DNA of 64,000 nucleotides, taken from assembly GCA_963784425.1 (NCBI GenBank), contig CAWARM010000019.1, forward strand, positions 1 to 64,000, read 5' to 3'. The position numbers and the translations under genes are program-made. Position 1 is the stretch's first letter. Each line of letters opens with the position of its first letter. Positions 44,949 to 53,962 of this stretch are shown here, in pieces. The stretch is from SHZL01 sp963784425 (lineage in GTDB: Bacteria > Pseudomonadota > Gammaproteobacteria > Xanthomonadales > SZUA-36). The notes under the pieces were generated by a model. That model worked only from the letters and a program-made list of their open reading frames with translations. It did no database searches and was not told the DNA's origin.

Positions 44949-45956
44949 ATGAAACTGGAGTTGGCAAACACGTCCACGCAGCTAGCCAGTTTCAACCCCT
45001 ACATGACCAGTGACCTGGATGAGGCGCGTGAGCATATCAGTTCACTGTTCGTGCCACACCGGCTGGATGTCGTTGGTCGCAACCAGGTTTTGGACGTACA
45101 TATCAGCAGGGCGAAATTGGCTGGTATTTCTCTTATTTATCACAGGCATGGTGCATGTGTAAGTGTCAGGCCACAGTTGCTGCGTGATTTTTTCCTGTTG
45201 CAAATTCCAATTCGGGGAAAATCGTTTGTAACGGTGGACAAACAGGAGGTCCATTGCAACCCGAAACAGGCCGTGATGATATCGCCGACCCTGGGCGTTG
45301 AGATGACGTTTGGGGAGGGTTGCGAGCAGCTTATCGTTCGAATAGAAAAGACCGATCTCGAACTACAGATGGAGCAACATCTCGGACGCTGCCTGGAGTT
45401 ACCCATAACATTTGCTCCGGCAGTGCCGCTGAACACCTCATCTGCACGTGAAATCACCAGCCTCCTGCGCTACATGACCATGACGCTCACTGAAACTGGA
45501 GGCATCTCCGGTTCGTCGATTGCAAAGAAACACATGTCCTCTTTGCTCATATCAGCCTTGATCAACTGCCTCGACCACAACTACCGGGAAGAACTGTCCG
45601 AGGGCAAGGCCGTGCCGAAACCGGCGTATATCACCAAGGCGCAAAAGTTCATGAAGATGAATTTTGCCGAACCCATCGGACCGGAGGACGTGGCCCGGGC
45701 CATCGACTTGAGCGCACGTGCCTTGTATGCCGGATTCAGGGCCTACTTGAATACGACACCCATGCGCTACCTCAAGGAACTGAGGCTTGACATGGTGCAC
45801 CAGGCCCTCGTTGCCATGGACTCTCAGAGGGTGTCTGTCACGACCATTGCCATGAATTGCGGCTTTTCCCATCTGGGTCATTTCTGTGCAGCCTACAAGC
45901 AGAAATTCGGCGAATTGCCGCACGAAACACTAAGTCACTGCAAGTACAAAATTTGA
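44949..45956 (+). CDS. AraC-family transcriptional regulator
   Basis: 335 residues. N-terminal 200 residues are an AraC-binding-type cupin/sensor (IPIRGKSFVTVDKQEVHC pattern), C-terminal ~100 residues a double HTH: first EPIGPEDVARAIDLSARALYAGF, second VSVTTIAMNCGFSHLGHF. The order follows regulators of aromatic or alcohol catabolism (AndR/FeaR-like). Strong GGGAGGT ribosome-binding site. Sits inside the GMC module, which it probably controls. Confidence 0.88.
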   Translation: MKLELANTSTQLASFNPYMTSDLDEAREHISSLFVPHRLDVVGRNQVLDVHISRAKLAGISLIYHRHGACVSVRPQLLRDFFLLQIPIRGKSFVTVDKQEVHCNPKQAVMISPTLGVEMTFGEGCEQLIVRIEKTDLELQMEQHLGRCLELPITFAPAVPLNTSSAREITSLLRYMTMTLTETGGISGSSIAKKHMSSLLISALINCLDHNYREELSEGKAVPKPAYITKAQKFMKMNFAEPIGPEDVARAIDLSARALYAGFRAYLNTTPMRYLKELRLDMVHQALVAMDSQRVSVTTIAMNCGFSHLGHFCAAYKQKFGELPHETLSHCKYKI

Positions 45957-46059
45957 CCGTATAAGGAAACAAAGCGCCCGGGTGCAGGGTACTTGCCTTT
46001 GACTGGTGGCGCTCGCTGATGGCCACCCTCACGTGTGAACGTGGATAAAGGAGTTCGTA

Positions 46060-46581
46060 GTGACCACAAAAAGCTTGACCCTTGCCCTGCTGTTCTTGCC
46101 AAACTGTTGCTGGGCAACAGCGGTTAACCCCATAAGCGATACCACCCCCATTCACGACATCATGCACTATCACGTCATGCCGGCGGCGCAAGTTCTTTGG
46201 GATGCGACGGCGATATACATCACCATGAAGGGCGAAGACGATCGTTCGCCCAAAAACGATGAAGAATGGAACACAGTCGATCAGTCCCGCATTGCCCTGG
46301 AAGAAGCAATCAAGGCACTGCTGGTTCCCGGTCGCGTGGCTGATATTCCCGAAGCAGGCGAAGTGATCCCGGAGGGAGAACTCAAACCGGATGAAATCCA
46401 GGCATTGATCAAGAATGAACCGGAAGTGTGGGTTGCCATGGTCCATGCGCTGGACGCGACAGTGCAGCAGGCGAAACGAGACATCGGGAACCATGATGTC
46501 GAAGCGCTCAGGGAAACGGGCGGTGCGATAGACGATGCCTGCGAAGCCTGCCACCTGCACTTCTGGTACCCCAAACACTAG
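46060..46581 (+). CDS. Cytochrome c'-like protein with C-terminal haem
   Basis: 173 residues, GTG start preceded by AAAGGAG. Signal peptide then a helical protein with a single haem-binding motif CEACH at 161-165 almost at the C-terminus, the layout of cytochromes c' and c-556. Helical pattern DVEALRETGGAIDDACEACH matches helix 4 of that fold. Periplasmic electron carrier, plausibly receiving electrons from the GMC flavoenzyme. Confidence 0.8.
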   Translation: MTTKSLTLALLFLPNCCWATAVNPISDTTPIHDIMHYHVMPAAQVLWDATAIYITMKGEDDRSPKNDEEWNTVDQSRIALEEAIKALLVPGRVADIPEAGEVIPEGELKPDEIQALIKNEPEVWVAMVHALDATVQQAKRDIGNHDVEALRETGGAIDDACEACHLHFWYPKH

Positions 46582-46610
46582 CCCGGGGGCTGACACGGAG
46601 GAACTGTATT

Positions 46611-47090
46611 TTGCTCGATTGGCTTGAAAATACCGCTATTGCAAGAATGGTGCAGGAGAGTTTGTGGGGTTACCCAATTGTGTTGAGCTCACACGCAGTG
46701 GGCATGGCAATACTCGTCGGAATTGTATTGATGATCAATTTTCGGGTGTTGGGACTGGCACCCAAAGTGCCCCTCTCAGCACTCAAGACAATGTACAAGA
46801 TCGCCTGGGTGGGCGTGGTGATCAACGTCTTATCGGGATCGATGTTGTTTATTGCAAATGCCGACGCCTTTTACGAGAGCACGCCGTTCAGATTGAAGAT
46901 CATTCTTCTTATCGTTGGCACCACGTTGCTGGTGAAGTTGTCGCGGCGAATATTCCGCTCGAATGACTCTGCGCTGGATTACGTTCCCACCACGCAGGTT
47001 AAATTACTGGCATTCGTTTCCAGCATTGTGTGGATCGGGGTGATTGTAATGGGCCGGCTTATTGCCTATTGGGACTGGAAGGACTTTTAG
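46611..47090 (+). CDS. DUF6644-type membrane protein, copy 1
   Basis: 159 residues, TTG start 9 bp after GGAGG. Four hydrophobic helices; the first contains a His (SSHAVGMAILVG), the next region LRFR-like VLGLAPK, and helix 4 ends GRLIAYWDW. Paralogous to the next gene. The intrahelical His could be a haem ligand as in CopD/b-type membrane cytochromes, but this is inference. Confidence 0.7.
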   Translation: MLDWLENTAIARMVQESLWGYPIVLSSHAVGMAILVGIVLMINFRVLGLAPKVPLSALKTMYKIAWVGVVINVLSGSMLFIANADAFYESTPFRLKIILLIVGTTLLVKLSRRIFRSNDSALDYVPTTQVKLLAFVSSIVWIGVIVMGRLIAYWDWKDF

Positions 47091-47099
47091 GGAGTAATT

Positions 47100-47579
47100 A
47101 TGGACGGCATCTTGACATGGATGAGAGACAGCGCCCTCGCCGGCATGATCAACAACAATATCTGGGTGTTTCCAACCCTTGAAACTCTGCATTTCATTGG
47201 GTTGATCCTGCTGATGGGTTCACTTCTCATCATTGATTTACGCTTTGTCGGATTCGCGCCTCGTATCCCTCTAGATGCCGTGCTGGGGTTTCTGCCTGTT
47301 TCCTTGATTGGCTTCGTCATCAACCTGACAACCGGGATACTGTTTCTGTTTTCCGACCCGTATCACTACTATGACAACCTCTCCTTTAGACTCAAGATGC
47401 TGACTGTGCTGCTGGCCGGCCTGAATGCCATATGGTTCAAGCTTTCGCTGAACCTGGAGTTGCTGCCGGCCCAAAGCCCAGGCAATCCCGGCATGCGGAT
47501 CCGATTGATCGCAGGTCTTTCATTGCTGCTGTGGACCTCCGTCATCGTGTTCGGCCGCATGATTCCCTACTTGAAATGA
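47100..47579 (+). CDS. DUF6644-type membrane protein, copy 2
   Basis: 159 residues, exactly the same length as copy 1, 9 bp downstream. Same layout of four helices, with the His in LHFIGLILLMG and the loop LRFVGFAPRIPL aligned with VLGLAPKVPL of copy 1; ends GRMIPYLK. Probably forms a heteromeric membrane complex with copy 1. End of the co-directional oxidation module. Confidence 0.7.
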   Translation: MDGILTWMRDSALAGMINNNIWVFPTLETLHFIGLILLMGSLLIIDLRFVGFAPRIPLDAVLGFLPVSLIGFVINLTTGILFLFSDPYHYYDNLSFRLKMLTVLLAGLNAIWFKLSLNLELLPAQSPGNPGMRIRLIAGLSLLLWTSVIVFGRMIPYLK

Positions 47580-47751
47580 TTCACTGATACCGGGCGTGAT
47601 CATGATGCAGGCGCGGACCTCCGCGAACTGAATTACACCTGCGAGAAGCCCCGATGGTGGGCCCAATGGTGGACCCGGCGAAAGCAGAGTATGATTTTTG
47701 CCCCATAGCCTCTCATGTGAGCGCCGATTCTAAACAGTAAGTGGAGCCCCG

Positions 47752-49389
47752 ATGACACTCGCAGGCAAAGTAAGCGGCCTTCAGTTCGAGCCCCCGGGCC
47801 CGGGCTTCTGGGAGCTCGATCCCGTGCATTTTCCGCGCCCGGCGACGCGTTACTGGACCGAGATACATCCAGCGGCCTTTAAACGCGGCACAGGCGAGTT
47901 TGCCCGTGCCTACGGCATGTTAATCGACGGACTCGAGATGGCGTATGTCAATGGCTTCGCTTACAAAATCGTCAGGCCTGCAGCGGAGGATGAAATCCCT
48001 CAGCGCTTCCAACGCGCCGAAGAGGCTTTCCAGAAGAAGTACTGGCGCGAGCAGTTGCTCGACTGGAATGAGAGTTTCAAGCCGGCCTCGATGAAGGCTC
48101 ACCGGAAACTGCAGTCCATCGACCCCGATACGCTTTCCAACGACGAACTTGCCACACACTTGACACGCTGCCGCGATCACCATGCGGAGATGCTCTACCA
48201 GCACATGCGCTTTACTGCCGCGGCCCTCGTCCCGACGGGAGACTTCCTCGCGCACATCGGAGACTGGACCAGCCTCCCGCCCTCCGAGCTGCTAAGCCTG
48301 ATGCGCGGCACCTCGCCCACGTCGGCGGGCGCGTCCACGGAGCTGGGGCAGCTGATTACTGCCATCCGGCAGGACCCGCGTGCACAAAAACTGCTTGAAT
48401 CGGAAGACGATCCCGGTCGCATGCTCGACGCGATACGCGCGCTTGATCGTGGTACCGGCGCGGCCCTGTCCGCGTATCTCGACCTCGTCGGTTACCGTCT
48501 GCTCGATGGCTTCGACATCTCGAACCCTTGTGCGCTCGAGCTGCCGGACGTGCTGCTCCGGGCCATCCGTGCCGCCGTTGCGGGGACGGGGGTGCATTCG
48601 TCGGATGTCGAAGGGCGGATTGCCAATGTGCGCGGAAAGATACCTGAGAAGCACCGGGTCGAGTTTGACGAGCTGCTCGAGGAGGCGCGGTTGACTTACC
48701 CGATACGCGACGAGCGCGGAGTGTTCAGCGACATCTGGGCATCCGGCCTAATGCGACGGGCCGCTCTCGCAGCGGGACGACGGCTGGCCGGCACGGGCCG
48801 GATACAGGAAGCCGCTCATTTCGTCGATGCCGGTCTTGACGAGATGTGCTCGCTGCTGACCTCAGCCACCGGACCTTCTGCCGAAGAGCTCGCGCAACGG
48901 TTCGCGTACCGCGCGGCGCACAGTTCAAAAGAGGCCCCGCTGGTAATGGGTTCGCCGCCTCCTCCACCGGACCTGTCTGGCTTGCCACCTGCCGCAGCGC
49001 GCATGATGCGTGCGATCGGCATCGCATTGAACGCACTGTTCGGCAGCTCCGAGCTGGTGCAGGAAAAACATAAATTGCGCGGGCTGGCGGCAAGCCGGGG
49101 CGTCTACGAAGGTCCCGCACGCCGGGTGTCCCATCCCTCCGAGTTTGACCGGATTATCAAGGGCGATGTGCTGGTCACCGAGTCAACGACCGAAGCATTC
49201 AACATCCTCCTGCCCTTGCTCGGAGCAATCGTGACGGACAGTGGCGGCCTGCTATCCCATTCGGCGATTGTTGCGCGCGAGTATGGAATTCCGGGTGTGG
49301 TTGGAACGCGCGAAGCCACGGAACGTATCGCCGACGGGGATCGGGTGCGTGTGGACGGTAATGCCGGCGAGGTCACAGTACTCGGGTGA
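47752..49389 (+). CDS. PEP-utilising phosphohistidine-domain subunit of a split dikinase-like phosphotransferase
   Basis: 545 residues. The last ~110 residues are the swivelling phosphohistidine domain of PEP synthase/PPDK/rifampicin phosphotransferase: RGLAASRGVYEGPARRV, GDVLVT, then GGLLSHSAIVAREYG with the catalytic His503. The N-terminal ~430 residues are helical and match neither the PEP-binding TIM barrel nor anything I can name; by position they correspond to the substrate-binding part. The ATP-grasp half is on the next gene, which overlaps by 4 bp (GTGA). Gene order His-subunit, ATP-subunit, regulatory subunit parallels phenylphosphate synthase. Acceptor substrate unknown. Confidence 0.8.
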   Translation: MTLAGKVSGLQFEPPGPGFWELDPVHFPRPATRYWTEIHPAAFKRGTGEFARAYGMLIDGLEMAYVNGFAYKIVRPAAEDEIPQRFQRAEEAFQKKYWREQLLDWNESFKPASMKAHRKLQSIDPDTLSNDELATHLTRCRDHHAEMLYQHMRFTAAALVPTGDFLAHIGDWTSLPPSELLSLMRGTSPTSAGASTELGQLITAIRQDPRAQKLLESEDDPGRMLDAIRALDRGTGAALSAYLDLVGYRLLDGFDISNPCALELPDVLLRAIRAAVAGTGVHSSDVEGRIANVRGKIPEKHRVEFDELLEEARLTYPIRDERGVFSDIWASGLMRRAALAAGRRLAGTGRIQEAAHFVDAGLDEMCSLLTSATGPSAEELAQRFAYRAAHSSKEAPLVMGSPPPPPDLSGLPPAAARMMRAIGIALNALFGSSELVQEKHKLRGLAASRGVYEGPARRVSHPSEFDRIIKGDVLVTESTTEAFNILLPLLGAIVTDSGGLLSHSAIVAREYGIPGVVGTREATERIADGDRVRVDGNAGEVTVLG

Positions 49390-50204
49390 AACAGATCGTC
49401 CCGCTAGCCCAGGCGCTCGATGACACCATCTTCGGCTCGAAGGCGGTCGGGCTTGGGCAGGCCATCCGGGAAGGTCTTCCCGTTCCACCTGGAGTGGCGC
49501 TTTCCGGCGCGATGGTCGAAGCCGTTGCAGCAGGGGAAAAACCCGCGATCAAGGAGGCTGCCAAGTGGGTCAAACCGCTCGGTGGCCCACTCGCGGTCCG
49601 CTCCTCCGCCATGGACGAGGACGGCGCCGCGGCGAGCTTTGCGGGGCAACACCTGACCTTGCTCAACGTTCCCTCGGCTAATGAGCTGGGACCGGCGTTG
49701 AGCAAGATATGGTGGTCGGCGAACTCGGACTCGGCGATTACCTACCGTCAGCGCGTCGGCCTGTTTACGCGCCCCAGTGTCGGCGTCGTCGTCCAGGCGC
49801 TGCTCGATCCCCAGACCGCGGGGGTCATGTTCACGCAGAACCCCGTCACCGGTGATGACGAGCGGGTAATCGAGGCGAGTTGGGGGCTCGGTGAGGCAGT
49901 CGTCGCCGGTATTGTCATTCCGGACCACTACCGCATCAACCGTTCGGGACAGGTGCTGGAACAAAGCGCTGGATTCAAAAAAATCGCGGTCCGGCGGCTT
50001 CCGCATGGGGGCACAGTTGAAGAGAGTGTCGCACCGGAACTGGTAGAGAGACTGTGCCTCAACGATGAGGAACTGCAGAAGCTGAATTCGCTCGCTGACC
50101 GGTGTGACCACATCTACGGACCTGCGCGGGACATCGAGTGGGCCATCGCCGACGGCGTGCTCTATCTGCTGCAGTGCCGCGCGATTACGCAGGCAGGGCA
50201 GTAA
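49386..50204 (+). CDS. PPDK_N-type ATP-grasp subunit of the split dikinase
   Basis: 272 residues, GTG start overlapping the previous stop. Whole length corresponds to the ATP-binding N-terminal domain of PEP synthase/rifampicin phosphotransferase: FGSKAVGLGQAIREGLPVPPG, LAVRSSAMDEDG with SFAGQH, VMFTQNPVTGDD, EASWGLGEAVV, and DIEWAI followed by LYLLQCRAIT. All key residues expected for autophosphorylation of the His domain appear present. Shorter than usual (~320), lacking some of the linker. Works with the upstream subunit as a two-component enzyme. Confidence 0.85.
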   Translation: MKQIVPLAQALDDTIFGSKAVGLGQAIREGLPVPPGVALSGAMVEAVAAGEKPAIKEAAKWVKPLGGPLAVRSSAMDEDGAAASFAGQHLTLLNVPSANELGPALSKIWWSANSDSAITYRQRVGLFTRPSVGVVVQALLDPQTAGVMFTQNPVTGDDERVIEASWGLGEAVVAGIVIPDHYRINRSGQVLEQSAGFKKIAVRRLPHGGTVEESVAPELVERLCLNDEELQKLNSLADRCDHIYGPARDIEWAIADGVLYLLQCRAITQAGQ

Positions 50205-50214
50205 GAGACGATCA

Positions 50215-50631
50215 ATGCCGCAGCGAGGAGCCCCCATCGAAGTCCTGCAAAGCGTGCCGCTGTTCGCGGACCTGAGCAAGCATGAGATCCGGCAAATTGC
50301 CCGCCTGTTCAAGGAGCGCCGTTTTGCAGCAGGTGAGACCGTGATTCAGGAGGGCTCGGGAGGGGCCGCTTTCTATGTGATCGAATCCGGCGAGGCGACC
50401 GTTTCCATCCACGGAAAAATGAATACAACCTTGAAACCAGGCGACTATTTCGGCGAAATCGCCATGATCGATGAGGGTACGCGCATGGCGACCATCACCG
50501 CTTCCAGTGAACTCGTGTGTTTCGGCCTGACCTACTGGGATTTCCGCCCGCTGGTGGAGTCGAACGGTGTGATTGGCTGGAAACTTCTGCAGCGCATGGC
50601 AAAGATGCTTCGCGCCGCCGAGGCAAAGTAG
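50215..50631 (+). CDS. Cyclic-nucleotide-binding-domain protein
   Basis: 138 residues, one stand-alone cNMP domain with no DNA-binding or kinase part. The phosphate-binding cassette reads FGEIAMIDEGTRMA at 79-92, keeping the Glu81 and Arg90 that contact cyclic nucleotide. Starts 10 bp after the ATP-grasp subunit, so it is the third gene of that operon. By analogy with the CBS-domain third subunit of phenylphosphate synthase it may activate or inhibit the split phosphotransferase in response to cAMP or cGMP; that is inference. Its stop lies 7 bp from the stop of the convergent VOC gene. Confidence 0.85.
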   Translation: MPQRGAPIEVLQSVPLFADLSKHEIRQIARLFKERRFAAGETVIQEGSGGAAFYVIESGEATVSIHGKMNTTLKPGDYFGEIAMIDEGTRMATITASSELVCFGLTYWDFRPLVESNGVIGWKLLQRMAKMLRAAEAK

Positions 50632-50638
50632 AAAGGGA

Positions 50639-51025
50639 TCAGGGGCTGCCAGTGGCGCGTTCGCTCATCAGGGCAAGTTGATTCCCGTCCGGGTCACAGA
50701 ACTCCGCCAACCAAAGCTCCGAGTAAGTCGTTCGATGAACTACATGGGGTTTTGCACTGAAACTAGCGCCTTTTTCCTTTAGTGTTGCAAACACGGCAGC
50801 AATGTCCGGCACCTGGAAATAGATAGTCGAACCGCGTTGCGCCTGCTGGCCCGGAGGGAGTATGCCAACCAGCAGCCTCACGCCAGAGCAATTGAAAAAT
50901 GCCATTTGTGGCGGAGCGCTGAACAGGAAAGGAATGCCGAGGACATCGCGGTAGAACGCAATGCCTTTGTCAAAGTCATCGACCGGGATCAGTAGCTGCG
51001 CTACTTTCGCATTCTCGAGATTCAT
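50639..51025 (-). CDS. VOC-family (glyoxalase-fold) protein
   Basis: 128 residues from ATG 51025, preceded by GGAGGGAGG; the longer frame is unsupported. Two beta-alpha-beta-beta-beta units with AFYRDVLG in the first and FCDPDGNQLAL at the end. The usual His/Glu metal ligands are not obvious, so a binding rather than glyoxalase role is possible. Confidence 0.75.
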   Translation of the reverse strand: MNLENAKVAQLLIPVDDFDKGIAFYRDVLGIPFLFSAPPQMAFFNCSGVRLLVGILPPGQQAQRGSTIYFQVPDIAAVFATLKEKGASFSAKPHVVHRTTYSELWLAEFCDPDGNQLALMSERATGSP

Positions 51026-51197
51026 TCCTCCCTCCTTCCGAACCTGCAGCACCAGCAAGAGGAAAGAATAATTGCATTATTCGCAGAAATCTATTCGCCT
51101 GAGGTGACCCGTGGAGCGCGTACAATCGACAGGCAGATCCCCGGTGCGTAGACTGTAACTGGGCATCAGGATTTCAATACACGCAAAGGAGAGTGTC

Positions 51198-51749
51198 ATG
51201 ACGAAATCAATGGCTGTTCTCTTTTTTTTACTGGCAGCGGCCTCCGTTGTATGCGCCGACGAACAAAAGTGGGGAGCCCCCGAGGCTCCTGCAGTCCCCG
51301 AGGCTGATGGTTTCATCACTATTCCCGGCGCGGCCATTCCGCCTTCAAGTGAACACACCTACAAGGCAGTCTTCAACGCCACACGGGCGGCAGGTGAACC
51401 CGATCAACTCGTGCCTGCCATCAATATGGCTGGATCCGAGTTGAACGCATTGGCTGCCAGTGGAGTGCCGTTGGAGAATGCTCAGTTCGTGCTGGTGTTT
51501 CACGGGGCGGCCATTGACGGCATCCTCAATGAGGAGACCTACAAATCCAAATACGGAATCAGCAACCCGAATCTTCCGGCCATCGCAAAAATGCGGGCAG
51601 CAGGTGTACGGATTTACGTGTGCGGCCAGAATCTCGCCTTTGAAAACTTTGACAAGACTACACTTGCCCCGAATGTTGTGATTGCAAGCGATGCCCTTAT
51701 TGTGCTCATGACTTTCCAGAATCAGGGCTATGCATTGCTGAGCTTCTAA
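51198..51749 (+). CDS. Exported DsrE-family protein
   Basis: 183 residues. Signal peptide ends near VVCADEQ. The body follows the DsrE/DsrF fold: VLVFHGAAIDGIL near 93, AGVRIYVCGQNLAFE near 135 with one Cys in the usual active-site position, and a hydrophobic C-terminal strand. Periplasmic DsrE-like proteins may handle sulfur or persulfides; unproven here. Convergent with the di-haem peroxidase gene, 7 bp apart. Confidence 0.72.
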   Translation: MTKSMAVLFFLLAAASVVCADEQKWGAPEAPAVPEADGFITIPGAAIPPSSEHTYKAVFNATRAAGEPDQLVPAINMAGSELNALAASGVPLENAQFVLVFHGAAIDGILNEETYKSKYGISNPNLPAIAKMRAAGVRIYVCGQNLAFENFDKTTLAPNVVIASDALIVLMTFQNQGYALLSF

Positions 51750-51756
51750 GCTGCGA

Positions 51757-53356
51757 TTAACCTCGCTGGGGACATTCCTCGAAGCGCATCGTTGGGTAGC
51801 CGCTCGGCACACTGGCCGGGACCAGCGCGCACAGGTTTTGCCGTTTCGCCCGTTCGTCCAGCAGCCCGTCCCGCACGAACGCCACAAGCGCCTGGAACTC
51901 CTGCGCACTCAACCTGATCGGGGTTGCAAGAAGCGGATCGATGCGTTCAAGGACCGGCTCGATAGGGCCGAGACGGTACGTGAGGTCCTTGTCAACGCCC
52001 GCGGCAACCGGGTTGTAGCTGCGAGCCGAAGCGAATACGTCCAGGTGGTGCCGAATCGCGTCCTCGAGGCGCGTGAATGCTCCGTTGTGGAAAAACGCCG
52101 GCTGCAGGGCGGCATTGCGTAGGGGCGAACTGCGGAATTTGTAGCGGTCCGCCGGATTCCCTGTGACCTGCTCCAAGCCGAAGTCCTCGTCGCGTCCCGG
52201 CCCGTCGAAGATCACATTACCCGTTCCGACACCGAAAAACGGAGCGATTTGTGGGACCCCGATGACGTGCATCTGGAAATCGCTAAACATCTCGTTCGAC
52301 GCTCCCGAGACGGCATGGCAACTTGAGCAGCGACCGCTGCCGAAGAACACCAGCGCCCCTTCTTTCTGCTGCGGCGTCATAGCGCGCGAATTGCCGCGGG
52401 CAAATTGGTCGATCGGCGCGTCCGCAAACACCAGGGCGAACTCAAATTCGGCGATTGCCCGACCGAACATGGTGAAGTCAATCGGTGCCCCGGAAGCGAC
52501 CTCCGGGAAGCTCGCTCCGAAAAGATCACGGTAGGCCGGAGTGCCGTTGAGCCTCTCGAGAACCGCTTGCCGGATCGGCTCGTTGCGAAATCCGCTCCCG
52601 TCAGGCGGGGGAACGGTCCCTCCGAGTCCGTCGTCGAACTGGTCGAACTCGGGCCCGATGGATCCGGCGGTGCCGGTGAATCCAGCAACTTCGACAAGCT
52701 CCGTCGGCGGGATGTGGGCCTGCGCGATCAGCAGGTGTGTCACGATCAGGATCATTTGGAGGGAACTCCGTCACCCCCTCGGGGGCGGGAAAGAGATAAC
52801 CCTGTGAGTTGTCAAACGGGTCGCCAGACGGCGCGGAGAACCGTCCGTTCCACATGAGTTTCGGGTAGAAAGCCGTGTTGGCGGCGCTCGGGGCGCGGCG
52901 CTGGTTGCGCGGTCCGGAGCGGTTTTTTCCCACGCGGTTGTTATTCTGCACGCCGATCGCGATCGACTGGCTGTCTCCGAAGGCGTTCGCTGGCGAGTGG
53001 CACCCCCCGCATGTGTTGTCGTCGTGAAGTCCGCCGTAGGTGTCGAACCACAGAAGCCTTCCGAGATCCGCGAGATCGACGTCGATAGGCCGGCCGAGCC
53101 GCTGCTCAATCGATGAGCCCACGGTTCCGGTGAAGCCGGCGTCGTGAAGCACCTCGCGCAGCTGTTCGTCAAGATCCGGCAACGACTTGGCCACGGCAGT
53201 TGGCAATAACGCCAGCGACGCGAGGACAACAGCGACTACGAACGCGAGACGTGATTCGGGCAGCACGATTCGGTCCCTCCTGAAACTGGATTTGCGCAGA
53301 TAGAGCATTAATGTTCGTGCTGTCGAGCTCGTCATTGGTCGATTTTCCATCTTCAT
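51757..53356 (-). pseudogene. Di-haem cytochrome c peroxidase (MauG-like), frameshifted
   Basis: Two overlapping frames make up one gene. The upstream frame (53356 to about 52747) has a signal peptide, a first haem motif CGGCH (in NTCGGCHSPANAFG) and ends in frame at EFPPNDP. The downstream frame (about 52745 to 51757) continues VTHLLIAQAHIPPTELVEVAG, has the second haem motif CSSCH (SGRCSSCHAVSG) and FHNGAFTRLEDAIRHHL. The alignment fits one extra base at 52747. Without it the protein is about 530 residues of the cytochrome c peroxidase/MauG family. Cause (decay or assembly error) is open; the site is not a homopolymer. Confidence 0.8.
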
Positions 53357-53602
53357 CAGTAGCGCCTCAGAGCATAAAAAAATTGATACATCAGAAGCCC
53401 GGGTTCATATTAGTCGGCAAGTCTAAAAGGCCTATGAATAAAAGATGAAGACAGGTTAAATGTTGAATGAAAAATACCTATGCCAAAATTGACAGCAAAA
53501 TATCTTGCTATTTCCAGGGTGACAAACGGGAAGAAACCAGGGAGGAGATCATCATTTCAAACTCACCAAGCATGTCCTTTACCCTTAACTAAGGAGACGT
53601 AA

Positions 53603-53866
53603 ATGAGCGCAATTCGACCGAACAGAGCAGGACTGGTACTCGGGATGTTTCTTGGTGGGTGGCACCTGGCGTGGTCGCTGCTGGTGGCAATCGGTTTTGC
53701 CCAGCCATTGATCGACTTCATTTTCTGGATTCACTTCATCAAACCGGTTTACGTGATTGAGCAATTCAACATCGGCATCGCGCTGCTGTTAGTGGTCGTA
53801 ACGACCGCCATCGGCTATATCCTGGGCTGGGGATTCGGCGTGCTGTGGAACAAATTTCACACATAA
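53603..53866 (+). CDS. Small membrane protein of unknown function
   Basis: 87 residues, two to three helices (GLVLGMFLGGWHLAWSLLVAIG; then a YVIEQFNIGIALLLVVVT segment; G-rich end). AAGGAG 6 bp before the ATG. The 236 bp upstream are AT-rich compared with the rest of the window and contain TTGACA at about 53489, a possible -35 box. No family recognised. Confidence 0.6.
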   Translation: MSAIRPNRAGLVLGMFLGGWHLAWSLLVAIGFAQPLIDFIFWIHFIKPVYVIEQFNIGIALLLVVVTTAIGYILGWGFGVLWNKFHT

Positions 53867-53962
53867 GCGTTCATGTTTCCATGATGCCTGGCCCAGTCGG
53901 GCGCTTCCCGCCAGAAAGGGGGCAGCTCAAGGCAATTACGAAAACCGATTACTTGCAGCTCG

